From Pachyseris speciosa (Eukaryota; Cnidaria; Anthozoa; Scleractinia; Pachyseridae): a stretch of DNA of 64,000 bases. Where the stretch lies: contig JAEMWC010000032.1 of NCBI GenBank assembly GCA_016490735.1, positions 1,517,501 through 1,581,500 of the forward strand. Direction: 5' to 3'. A program made the position numbers and the translations under genes. The notes beneath the pieces were generated by a model. That model was not told where the DNA came from and searched no databases. It was given only the letters and a program-made list of their open reading frames with translations. Positions 21,241 through 32,734 of the stretch are shown here, one piece after another. Positions within the stretch are counted from its first letter, which is position 1; each line of letters begins with the position of its first letter.

Positions 21241-22319
21241 TAGCCTCCCACGCAGTCGTTTTTAGGGGACTCGTATTTCACCTCCTCCCCACTAACGTCT
21301 GCTTGCCCGAAGCCAACATTCCTTTCCAGCCGCTTAGCCAATCACATTTTACCTACTAAATTCTGGAAGGTTGACCTTGACCTCAGGACGCTTTTCGCGG
21401 GATAGTTCAACGTAGCGGAGACAGAGCTTGAGCAAGCTTTGATCACAGTGTGCTCTACGTCCAAACGTTCCTGTTTAAATGCATATCAACTGACTTCATA
21501 AAAGAATTTGTGAGAGGAAATAGCGATAATATTTCCGTCAATATGCCGACTAGTCACGGAAAGACGCTTATTTTAGTATCATGCAAGCTTCGCCTTCAAT
21601 CTTCGATTTCCTCGCCGCTGGTCATGTTGTAGCTGTTGTGTCACTTCTCGTGAATTTGATGAAGGGCCAAGTCAGTTATTTAAGAAGTATTGGTGTATCT
21701 TCGGGTTAGTCTGAGTGATTTGGAGGAAGGAAATTTTGCCATCGGTAGACCATAGCGCGCAGTGGATCGAGCGAGCTGCTAGGTAATAAGCTGCATAATT
21801 TTGCCGTCCGCATATCGTGAACTGAAGAAAAAACTACTAGTTGGCGCAGTCTACGCCATCGGTGTTTGATAACTTCTGACCGTTTCCCCAGGACGTTTTG
21901 GAATCGCTGCGTGGCCGAATTTCATCTGATTTAATGCAAGACCATGAGAGATCGAGCTTTGTTGTTGTACCATGTGGGTAATTTCACGTCGGTTTACTCT
22001 ATGTTTGATCGACTGATAAATGCTTCAGATTTCTAACTTGGTCGCGTCTAAATTCTTATTTGCTTTAGTCTCTTGTAACACATCGTATTACTAAAAAACA
22101 AATCGGCTCTAGCGTTTTGATACGTTTACAAATTCGTGAGAGAAAGAAGCACGCATAAGGACTAATTTTACTTGTCATCGCTGGACACTTGCTTGATCGT
22201 GATTGGCTAGGATGCCCGCAAGTCAAACAATGGGAAAGGAATGTTGGCTTCGGGCAAGCAGGCGTTAGTGGGGAGGAGGTGAAATACGAGTCCCCTAAAA
22301 ACGACTGCGTGGGAGGCTA
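21241..22319. mobile_element. Mutator-like foldback element, 9-bp TSD
   Basis: About 90-bp terminal inverted repeats starting TAGCCTCCCACGCAGTCG (21241) and ending in its inverse at 22319. Flanked by an exact 9-bp direct repeat TGTGTGTAC (21232-21240 and 22320-22328). Long TIRs plus a 9-bp duplication are the Mutator signature. No transposase ORF, so non-autonomous. A related end sequence is at about 37325-37420. Confidence 0.75.
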
Positions 22320-22447
22320 TGTGTGTACATGTATGATGAAGTTTGGATTTTTTTAAATACGTTTATGACATTCAACAGCCAATGAATCGAAAGTATTTAA
22401 AGCCATGTGTAGTGTAATGTAGTGTAGTGTTGTAAAGGTTTACGTAC

Positions 22448-22697
22448 CATATTCTACCGTCTTGTTTGTTGGTTTGTTTGTTTGTTTTTTTCGAGCTATA
22501 AAATCGTTGATCGCGCGTTCTTGAGCATCATCCTCAAAACGACGCTTCTTTGCTGACTTTTTTGCCTGAGTCATCTTGTTGACGGAAAGTACACTGTTCT
22601 CAACGCTATTTTTATAAGCAAACTTCCCCTTTTTATTCCGCAAATAGCCGCATTCAGCTTCAGAAGACAGATTTACTTTTTCATTTGAGGCCGCCAT
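22448..22697 (-). CDS. Candidate first exon, basic nuclear-type peptide
   Basis: ATG at 22695-22697 opens about 80 codons (MAASNEKVN start) with KKSAKKRRF, a likely nuclear localisation signal, and AINDFIARKK. The frame ends near a possible donor TG|GTACGT at about 22447. It is on the same strand as the exonuclease relic and lies 110 bp inside the right TIR, so it could be the first exon of that gene. No downstream exon is proven. Confidence 0.35.
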
Positions 22698-22825
22698 TGT
22701 TGTTTACAACTCCCACCGCTCGCGCCTCGTAACTTCGCGGGAGGATCGCGTAAGAACACGCACGGGATACATCCATTTGGATCCACTCTTCACGCGGTCA
22801 AAAAACCCTTTCGAGCCTCCTTAAC

Positions 22826-23590
22826 CGCAAATAATAATTCGACATTTTTTTCTTAAGGCGCGAAACTTTTTCCTTTCCTTCTCAAATTTTAATATATTTT
22901 AGTGACCTGATATCGAGTTTAACTTTTTGAGGTAAAATAAAAAGAAGATATATACTTCCCGCTAATTAATTAATAATAATTTATTCAAATATTCAAATAC
23001 ATGGCTTATTTGAAAAGGAGGATCACGAGGTTTGCTCTATATAAAGGTCTCTTACCTAAATTTATAACATATATACATATAAAATATAGATATAAATGTA
23101 ACAATATTTATATTTTAATAAAATATAAAATGTAAAATTTGGAATAAACTATAATTGATTAATCATACTTGTTCACGTGGACCGGAGCGGCAGTAAAGAG
23201 AAGCTAATAAATATTCATCCACCTTTGTAAACTTTGTTTAAATCGATTGATGTCATGTCTACTCAGGTGATTCGGTAAATTCTTCCAGTCTTGATTGATG
23301 ATGGTCCAGATGATTTTTTAATGAAGAAGGAAGGCTTTATGTAGTCAACTTCTTTCCATTTCGTTTGGATCTTGTATGGGTAGTTCCAACACTTTTGCTT
23401 TTACGATACTGCACGCCATTTAGTCCAAACACTCTCAAAACAAACCCGAATCGCCAAACGACTCCTCAAAAAAAAAAAGTAAAAACAATAAAATAAAACA
23501 GAAAAAAAATTGTGACGAAAGAAAAAAAAGTGTGACGAAGCAGGAGTAGGTTATCTTGCGGTTAAAAAAATCTTCCCTAGCTTAAATAAT
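22826..23590. other. AT-rich intergenic, no gene seen
   Basis: Low-complexity AT sequence with TATA/TTTAAAT-type runs around 22970-23150 and A-rich tracts at 23470-23530. Nothing coding. Confidence 0.5.
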
Positions 23591-24060
23591 ATGTTTTTAT
23601 CAAGTCTCATATTCATTTGACCAGGCCACTTTGGTGGCATGAGCTCTGTTGGTTGGTCCTCAATCAGACTTTCGTGAAACTCGATCTAATGAGTCTTACC
23701 TTTGCCTTATGGGCTTTACGCAAAATACATCGTCATGAGGCTGTTTATGCTATGGCTGGATTCATAACGGTTGGTACGAGGCTTAACAATCGCTTTACAT
23801 GGACATAGCCAGGAGTTTTGCAGAAATCTACAAAAAGCAATCAATGTGTACATCTCTGTGTATCTCCAAGAACAATGAAGCAAAATCCAGAGGCTATGTA
23901 CAATTTTAATATAACTGCCCATAGCTTTCATAGAAGTTATAACTGGTTTTCCGTTACAGGCGCAGAGCTAATCTTCTGTCTTTCTTTCAACAAACTCAGA
24001 AATTACCTCATTAAAGTCGATTTCCTTAAGTTTATGAAAATGTATCACGGATAGCGAGAA
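23590..24060 (+). other. Third relic of the GPCR-flank duplication
   Basis: Begins TGTTTTTATCAAGTCTCATA, matching the block at 19206, and continues with the CCAGG...GGTGGCATGAGCT region seen at 16525 and 19240. Short open frames follow (RKIHRHEAVYAMAGF), but I cannot assign them. 23686-23712 is exactly inverted at 24562-24588. Confidence 0.4.
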
Positions 24061-24582
24061 CAATCTTGCATCTGACATAACGCAGCAACAACGATCCGAA
24101 GTTGCGTCTTGCTTCAATTTCTTCTTCCTGCTCTGTCTTTTTGTCAGTGCCGATGGAAAAGTAATAATCTGTAATTGATGTTTTTGGCCATGGAAAGCCT
24201 AGCAGAATGGTGTAATCACAACGCGTGCGCTCTTTACCATCCCGCTTGCTTTCCTATCGATTCCCTGCCCTCCTTGTTTGGAACATTCAGTCCGCCAATG
24301 AGTCACGTCGCTTCTCAGTGGAAACCGTCATTTGGTGTAGAAAAACGTCGTCCCTTGTTTTATCAACAACATTCAAAGAAACAGGCTAGTTAAATGAATA
24401 TAACTGAGCAAATTGTGTTTTTTTTTTTATTTCTTTGCTTTTTATTCATTTTTCTTTTTTATTTTCTTTTATTTAATTTTGTTTTCGACATTTCAGGTAC
24501 GCACTTGCGTACGTGCGTAAAGGTAGCTACGCCCCTGCTAAAGTTAGCAAACAAACTTCCTCCATAAGGCAAAGGTAAGACT

Positions 24583-24654
24583 CATTAGCTATGCCATGCT
24601 GATGAGGCCTAACAAGGCCGAAACAGCTGTCCATGGCTGCTAATGCTTGGGCTC
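24583..24654 (+). ncRNA. Hammerhead ribozyme, type I, intact core
   Basis: Core CTGATGA at 24599-24605, stem II GGCCT/AGGCC with AACA loop, GAAAC, AGCT loop, GTC at 24629-24631. The outer part of stem I is lost by 5' truncation, but the six inner pairs GCCATG/CATGGC remain. Confidence 0.82.
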
Positions 24655-24797
24655 AATCTTTGCTTTGGTAGATTTAAGGGGTAATGCCGCTACCTTGTGG
24701 CCTTAGTGCCTTTTGAGTGGCTTCAGCTTACTTGATCACATTAATTTGTGAAGTATCCTTGTCACTCCAGCCACATCCCACAAGCTTTACGTTTTCA
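24583..24797 (+). mobile_element. Retrozyme copy, single truncated unit
   Basis: 215 bp matching the 1-2 kb array from inside stem I (CATTAGCTATGCC) to CACAAGCTTTACGTTTTCA. The 18-nt internal duplication of the interior units is absent. No target duplication is evident; the left edge overlaps a 27-bp sequence that also occurs inverted at 23686. Confidence 0.8.
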
Positions 24798-26781
24798 AAC
24801 GTCCTCCTCTTCCTCTTCCTCCTCCTCCTCCAAATAAATTGAGTACTTTCAAACACCTGTTTAAAAGATTTTGAAAGTTTTTTCCTGGAAGTGGTAGTGA
24901 GCTTCATATTTGTTTTTATAACATCCGATGGTTTTTTCATGCTTGATTGTCGCTTACTCGCGACTCTACCGAATCGAACTATTGATACGTGATTAGAAAA
25001 AAGCCTTCTGGATCTTCCAGGTATGGTTCGAGTCTTATAACAATTCAACGCTGCGTCGTAAAACATTAAAGTAAATGTTTAACAGCATTTGTTTCTTGTT
25101 TAATTGCCTTTTGTACATCAGGTGCGTTCTCCCAAGACACGAATGTATAAATATCCTATTCATACAGTTCATATCGCTGTGACTGCGATTGGACTGACGG
25201 TAAAGAGATTGTTTGACTGTTCATAAAGGCTGTATTACAATTAGCTGGTTCTCAGCTCATTCTGAAAGAATCAACACTTTTAAGTCATTCGTTGTTATTT
25301 AATAATTCAAAACCCTGTCCTCAATTAAGCCCCGAGATTAAAATAACTGCACAATAAATGGATTTGACAGAAACGTAGTTAACACCTCGCCGTGCAGTCG
25401 TTTTTTTGTACAGCGCTTAAAATATAACGAGTACGGGGTTTTAATCAAAGTCGGTTCTATGGAGGAATACCTTAAGACATCTGATGCTGTCAGTTGAGTC
25501 GTTAAATGATTTTCAGCAATTTGTAATCCACCTAAAGAGGTATTGTTAGGAAGAAATGCCGCGAGTGTTGGTAAAAGTTCTATAAAATGTTCAAGTATTG
25601 CATTGATCAGCTGGTGTAGTACTCAAAAGATCAAATATAGGCAGCCCTCGTGAGATTTTCGTGAGCGATTTTCTTTCTAAGTGAAACTATGTACATTCTT
25701 TCAGATGAATTGAATCGGTTGACGATTAAGACTCAAAACTAAGGTACAAAAATTAATTCACAGAGAAACACCGATACACAAAAAGAAATTAACTTGCACG
25801 GGTAAAAATTGATTTAAGTTGCGGTAGAAAGCTCTGTGGATTAAATTTGACTTATGGAGACAGAAAAAAAATGCAAAAAAAACTTACTATTAATAATTAA
25901 ACAGTTAAACCAAGCAGGCTCTCCTGTAGGAATTAGCAGGGTATTAGATAGCAGCACGACAAATTAATAGAAAAAGAAAGACTACGAGAAATTCCCACCA
26001 TTGTGATATTCAGCCAATACCCTTCCAAGATTTAGACCCAATCTAATAAAAGTCACATTTCATTCAACTGCATTGAATGTAAATAAAGCCTAACATACTA
26101 GAAAAAACAAAAATTCTGCCCAATAACCTCATATCAGAAATCAGAAATTAAAAAATAAATAAATACACAGTTGCTTAAATGATTTGCTTTGGATCTTTGC
26201 CGTACCTGCCCACAAGCGTCACAGAATTGCATCATTCAATTATTTTGACAGGTTTCTTGCATCTTCGGTTATAGCATAGTTACGAATGTGCTGGGTGTTT
26301 ATGTAATGGTAACTGAGATTCGCGTGCCTTTGCCGCACCGCGTAGCCCCCTTAGTAAGAAAATTTACTAAATGCCATCTTGCTCAGACATTGTGGTTGTC
26401 ACGTGACCATCCTTCCGACCGTCCTTGCTTGTGTGCGCCCTTTCGTCTGCACGTCCGCACCAATGTTCGATCATATAAACATGAAAAAGCGGGAAATTGG
26501 GAAAGGACAAAATTTCGCGATGTTGAAATGAAAAAATGAGGATAGAGTGGGCTGTGATTTTATAGCATTATTGCATGTAAAGTTTAAATTTGAGATATTT
26601 AGGGTTTGAAACGCTAAAAATGAAAACGCTAAAAAAATATAAACGCAGTGCTCAGGCTTGTCTTGTTGATGTGGAACCAGTCAAAATTCAACTTTCTAGA
26701 ACCGCTCACATGGGCCTCAAATCAACAAAACTATCACAAGCTATTAAAAGCGGAAGCAACCTCACAACTAGAGAAAGCAAT
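24798..26781. other. Intergenic, no gene seen
   Basis: CT-rich tract at 24800-24830, then mostly unique AT-rich sequence. The ORFs at 24728-25066 (minus) and 26288-26539 (plus) show no recognisable domain. Confidence 0.45.
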
Positions 26782-27062
26782 TTAGAGCAGTTTTCAATTG
26801 AGTGTCGTAAAACTAAAACCAAAGCAATTACTCTGACCAAACACAACAGACTAAAACAGCGCATCGAGCCAATCAGAATTCGAAGCAATTACTTGCAACA
26901 GGTGCAAAGCGCGGGAAAATACGCGCGTGCAAGTCACGATTGGTTTTGCTTCTCATTGGTTGAGAAAGTGGCGCCAGTTTTGCTGGCCAATCACAGAACG
27001 AAGCAATGCAAAACCAAAGCAAACGCAATTAACCTTCGACAATCAATCGAAAACCGCTCTAA
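26782..27062. mobile_element. MITE, family with GCTTTTCAATTGAGTG-type ends
   Basis: Left end TTAGAGCAGTTTTCAATTGA, right end CAATCGAAAACCGCTCTAA, with interior CCAATCAGA/CCAATCACAG motifs and CAAAACCAAAGCAATTA. Same family as 31467-31737 and 47766-48046. Confidence 0.75.
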
Positions 27063-27267
27063 CTGTGTTCAATTGTCTATGAACTAATGACATCAACGAC
27101 TTTGACAGATCGCTCGAGTAGCCATAGCGTATCAAGAGACAATTTGGGTTGGTACTCAGTATCTCACTCAGACTGCAACATATTGTGGTAGTTATGTTAA
27201 TACATAGAGTGTAACTGTGTTATCTGTGATTTAAATGTGTTACTGTAGTTCAAGTATATGATTCAGC

Positions 27268-27592
27268 CACATGGTAGCAGGCATTACCCCCTTAAATGAG
27301 TGCCCAACTGATGAGTGGCTTTTAGCTTACCTAGACACATTAATTTGTGAGAGGTATTCTTCTCACTTCAAGCCACACCCACAAGCTTCACATCTTCATT
27401 GCTTGTTTTATTCGTGTGGTTACTTGAGCCTGAGCCATGCCATGCAAATGAGGCCTACCAAGGCCGAGCTGTGACTATGGCTGCTAATCCTCAGGCTCAA
27501 ACTTTATTTGGTAGATTTAAGAGGTAATGCCCGCTACCATGTGCCCAATGAGTGGCTTTCAGCATACCCAGACACATTAATTTGTGAGGTAT
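27268..27592 (+). mobile_element. Degenerate retrozyme-family copy
   Basis: Resembles the 272-nt unit throughout (CACATTAATTTGTGA, CATTGCTTGTTTTATT, TTGGTAGATTTAAG, TGCCCGCTACC) at clearly lower identity. The first 27 bp (CACATGGTAGCAGGCATTAC) are inverted relative to 27519-27546, so this copy too begins with an inverted segment. Confidence 0.7.
27426..27498 (+). ncRNA. Hammerhead relic, core destroyed
   Basis: Stem I and stem II (GGCCT/AGGCC) are recognisable, but CTGATGA has become CAAATGA (27445-27451) and GAAAC has lost its A residues. Not expected to cleave. Confidence 0.65.
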
Positions 27593-29699
27593 TCTGATTA
27601 TTTTTATTGTTTTATAATTTTATTTGTGGCCAGAACGATGAGTGACGTCAGCTCATGAAGAAGTTCTTTTAGGATCAAACTTAAGGAACCCGAACAAGTC
27701 AATATTCTTGACCTCCGACCATGGGTAAATTACACCAATGTTAGCGGGTAAATTACACCAATGGGAGACTCGGTGGATAATCACCTCGTACCCGAAAGTA
27801 AGCAGGTTGCAGCCGTACTCCCTTCATAAGAAGGTTCATGGACGTAGAAGGACGTGGAACTTTTGATATATCTTTCGATCGAGGCCGATCGTTGCGTCAT
27901 CATGTTCAATTTGCTAGAAACGTCATTCGGCATTCAACGGGAGCCTTTGTTTCAGTGAATAATGCAAGTCTCGTAGCCTTAAGATTTTGCGAGATCGTCA
28001 CATACTCCTTCCTTCTTTTTCTGTTATATTGCAATAAACTAGTGAGGAATATTTAAAACTGACAAAAATAAGAAACAATAAGGTTCGATCAGGTTCACGT
28101 TTTCCGAGCTCGACAACGTTCTAATAATCTCACGGCAATATCAAAATTTTGAATCCGGTATGTTTGTAATAAATTCATAAAATTTAATCGAGTTTACGGA
28201 AGAAGTAAAAGCTTATTTAGATTATGAAAGTTATTTGCGCGTTGCTCTTGAATCAGTGTTTTCGCAGCTGAAATAAATCAACAATAAAGTCACCATGAAG
28301 CGGAAATTCTCATGATAGTTTGTTATTATTAAGCAGCTCTTTCGTATCCCTATGGTTTTGCTTATTATTGTTTAAAAGAATGAAGTAATTTTCTAAATTG
28401 TAAACTGCATTGTTTAAATGGTGTTACCTCGTGAATTCTTCATCAATAATTTATTTCTGTTTGGCAACCATAGGTAACACAAATTAAGGCGGACTCAATT
28501 ATTTTTAATTATGTTCCTTCTGTATATGGATAGGAGTGAATTTTCCACCACAGTTTCACAAAGTAATCTCATTATACCGGGCAAATTACACGAGCCGATC
28601 GCGGTACATTTTTATTGAGGTAAGACTTTATTTGTTACAAAAAAATAACTGAACCGTGATAACGATATGTATTTCACAAGAAATGTTTCTAACGAAAAGA
28701 AATGTTATGTTATTTTGCGAGGTGGAATTTTCAATTCGAAAAGAAACTGAACCAAATTAAAAGAAGGTTTAAAAACCTGTACTTGGAGCAGGAAAAACGT
28801 CTGAAAAAGTACAGTTTTTTCTTGTCATCTGCATCCCCGAGCCAAGTTTTCCTGTTCACTGTATCATAACAAATCGCTATTTGAAATTCTCAAAGACATG
28901 ACTCTCTCAATTAATAACTCTGGCAGACAACTGAAAATTATTAGTTCGATATGAAGTCGCTTCATATTCGTTTGACAAGTTTGACAAAATAAATTCTCTT
29001 TTCAATAGTTGTCTTTTCATTTTTCAGCTTATTAATGTTTTATAACTTTGGTCCTAACCTCATTTGGTTTATATGCGCCGTCTGTAATACTTGAATATAA
29101 TGGTAAATATATTTTTCTAAATAACATATAGAGACGGTCTCAAGCGTACAGATTTTATTGAAAAACTGACTGTTTCCTTCCATGGTTTTCGGTCGTTAAG
29201 GGAACTCTTATGCAAGTGACTTTTCATCCTCGCATTGCTCGTTATCATCAGCAAAACATCTAAAATGTAACGTTCTACACAGACAGCATAATTTTGTTCA
29301 AAAGGAAGAGCCAGTGTCAATTGTTACCATCAAGAATATCATGAAAAAAAAAATAGTGAAGCCTGCTAACCGCTAGTCGCTAGAGATCTTCAACTGTTCA
29401 TGAAACGTTTATATTGTGAGGGATTGGAAGTCACAACGTAACGCGGACAGGAAGAGATTACATCAACACCTCACGAAACATTATTAAGTTCAGTTGACAT
29501 ACACGATTGTTTTTGAATGTTGAGAAATACCATGGAACCCACGCCTTCCGCATACTGGTGGAATTATCTTACAGCTCAGAGTTAAATGGGGGAGTAGTGG
29601 GAGTTAGATTTTCTAGGATTTCTGAATAATTGTTAAGACATGATAATTTGAACGCGTGAATGATCATCGCAGTTATGAACACTACTTTAAGCAGTAGTG

Positions 29700-29700
<1 letters not shown>
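27593..29700. other. Intergenic, no gene seen
   Basis: Contains a short direct repeat GGTAAATTACACCAATG (about 27723 and 27749). Otherwise AT-rich without a convincing coding region. Confidence 0.45.
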
Positions 29701-29753
<53 letters not shown>

Positions 29754-29755
29754 TA
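29701..29755. repeat. Poly(A) followed by (TA)n
   Basis: About 30 A then (AT)n, directly before copy 1 of the 592-bp duplication. Confidence 0.9.
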
Positions 29756-30920
<1,165 letters not shown>

Positions 30921-30922
30921 CA

Positions 30923-30994
30923 GGCTTGTACGGGATTCGAACCCACGACCCCTGCGATACCGGTGCAGTACTCTACCAACTGAGCTAACAAGCC
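30923..30994 (-). tRNA. tRNA-like sequence (SINE head), copy A
   Basis: The minus strand folds as a 72-nt cloverleaf: acceptor GGCTTGT/ACAAGCC, D-stem GCTC/GAGT, anticodon stem CTGCA/CGCAG with one mismatch, loop CCGGTAT, T-loop TTCGAAT. The anticodon would read GGT, but position 33 is C instead of the universal U. Repeated at 31176 and 52399, so more likely the head of a tRNA-derived SINE than a working tRNA gene. Confidence 0.6.
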
Positions 30995-30999
30995 AACTT

Positions 31000-31370
31000 G
31001 GAGCTGGTCATTTTGTTGGGTCGTAATATACCCGCGAGTGATGAATATGTGAGAACGAATATATGAAAATCATATATTTCAACTGCAGATTAAAGAATGA
31101 ATATGTGACTGATCATCGCAGTTAATTATGGACACTACTTAAACAGTAGTGAAAATAAAGCCTAAAAAAATTCCAGGCTTGTACGGGAATCGAACCCACG
31201 ATCCCTGCGATACCGGTGTAGTGCTCTACCAACTGAGCTAACAAGCCAACTGAGAGTTGGTAAGGCTTTATTTTCACTACTGCTTAGGTAGTGTTCATAC
31301 TGCATATTCATTCTTTAATCCGCAGTTCAAATATATGATTTTCATATATTCATTCTCACACAGTACATGA
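31000..31370 (-). mobile_element. tRNA-derived SINE tails around copies A and B
   Basis: Tail sequence (ACTGCGATGATC-type block, TCTTTAATCTGCAGTT, ATATATGATTTTCATATAT) lies between the two tRNA-like heads and again, in the opposite orientation, at 31260-31365. The heads are about 253 bp apart. Confidence 0.6.
31176..31247 (-). tRNA. tRNA-like sequence (SINE head), copy B
   Basis: Same 72-nt cloverleaf as copy A with four substitutions; loop CCGGTAT conserved. Confidence 0.6.
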
Positions 31371-31466
31371 TAATTTGTTGTTACAATTTCTGGTAGTTGT
31401 GACTACTACAATTAAGACATCTGAGAACGTGGCATAGAGGTATTTGATAGGTAAGTTATCACAACA

Positions 31467-31737
31467 TAGAGTGGTTTTCAATTGAGTGTCGAAAGTAAAC
31501 TGCGTTTCCTTTGGATTTGCATTGCTTCGCTCTGTAATTGGCCAGAACAACTCGTGCCACTTTTTCAACCAATAAGAAGTATAACTACGCGCGCATTTTC
31601 GAGAGCTTTTTGCCGGCTGCATGAAATTGCTTCGTGTTCTGATTGGTTCATTGCGCTGTTTACTTCTGTTGTGATTGGTCAGATTACTGAATTGCTTTGG
31701 TTTTGGTATTACGACACTCCATTGAAAAGCGCTCTAA
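31467..31737. mobile_element. MITE, second member of the CAATTGAGTG family
   Basis: Left end TAGAGTGGTTTTCAATTGAG, right end CTCCATTGAAAAGCGCTCTAA. Interior matches 47766-48046 in part. Confidence 0.75.
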
Positions 31738-32153
31738 GGAAATCGTTTGGACAATTGATGGCAATGCGGGGGCTGTTATAAGAGCTGCTAACAGATGGGA
31801 TGCAGTAGTTGCTGCGGTTTGTCTTCTCTCAAGATTTTGCTGGTTCAGCAGACACACACACACACCTTTATTTCATAATGTTACAATTTTGTTACAATTT
31901 TTTACAAACAAAAAGAAAAATAATTTACATACACATTTAAGCACACCGGCTGGTAGCAAAGGCTAATCTAGGCCAGTACGCTTGGATATGGAAGTTACAG
32001 TTACTTAGCGATTTCAAAATTAGAAGTTACACATAACGAGTAAATAAAAGTATTTAATTCACACTCTAATTTCGTCTGATTAGGTGAGAAGAAGATAAAG
32101 TGAAGTGCCTATAACGTGTTAACAAGGGGAAAAAGCAAAGTCGAGCATTCAGC

Positions 32154-32678
32154 GATGGATCGACTTTTGTATGAAATAGCTTTGCGCACACAGCACAAAG
32201 CCAAGACATTAGAGTTCGAAGCCAAGAAATTAAGCGACACTGTGGACGGTTTGAGAGATGAGAACAGAGCATTGAAGCGACTGCAAAGATCCCAGAAGAG
32301 AGAGATTCACGAACGGCACGATTTTGTTGACATGGCGAATCTGTCCCTTAAAGGATTTCGTAGAGATGTGAGGTTAAGTGAAGAAAGCTGTGTTGATGCC
32401 CAGGCCATGTATAGGCAAGTACTCTTACTTGGGTTCAATCCCCCTAACATCCCAGTAGTTGTTCAAGATGGCGCTGAAATGCAAAGCAAAAATCCTGCAT
32501 GTTCAATAATTGCCTTTCGGCATGTGTTGAATATTCGGCTCTCTCTGAAAAATAAATACAATAAAGAAGAAATGAATTTAAAGCAACCACATTAATTTTT
32601 AATCGAAAAGACTGAAATGAGATGAGGAAATGGCAAAACTAAGTTGTGCGGTTACAAATTTCTTATTTAGCGCTTAAA

Positions 32679-32734
<56 letters not shown>

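Larger units (their letters stand above)
19428..22821. mobile_element. 3.4-kb TIR-bounded DNA element
   Basis: AGGAGGCTCGAAAGGGTTT at 19428-19446 is exactly inverted at 22803-22821. TTAA follows directly at 22821-22824 and a TTAA lies three bases outside the left end, hinting at, but not proving, a TTAA target. Inside lie an exonuclease relic, a basic exon on the minus strand, and nested foldback elements. No transposase was recognised. Confidence 0.5.

Noticed and set aside
30923..30994. Functional threonine tRNA gene
   Set aside because: C instead of U at position 33, several near-identical dispersed copies with shared tails; a SINE head is more likely.
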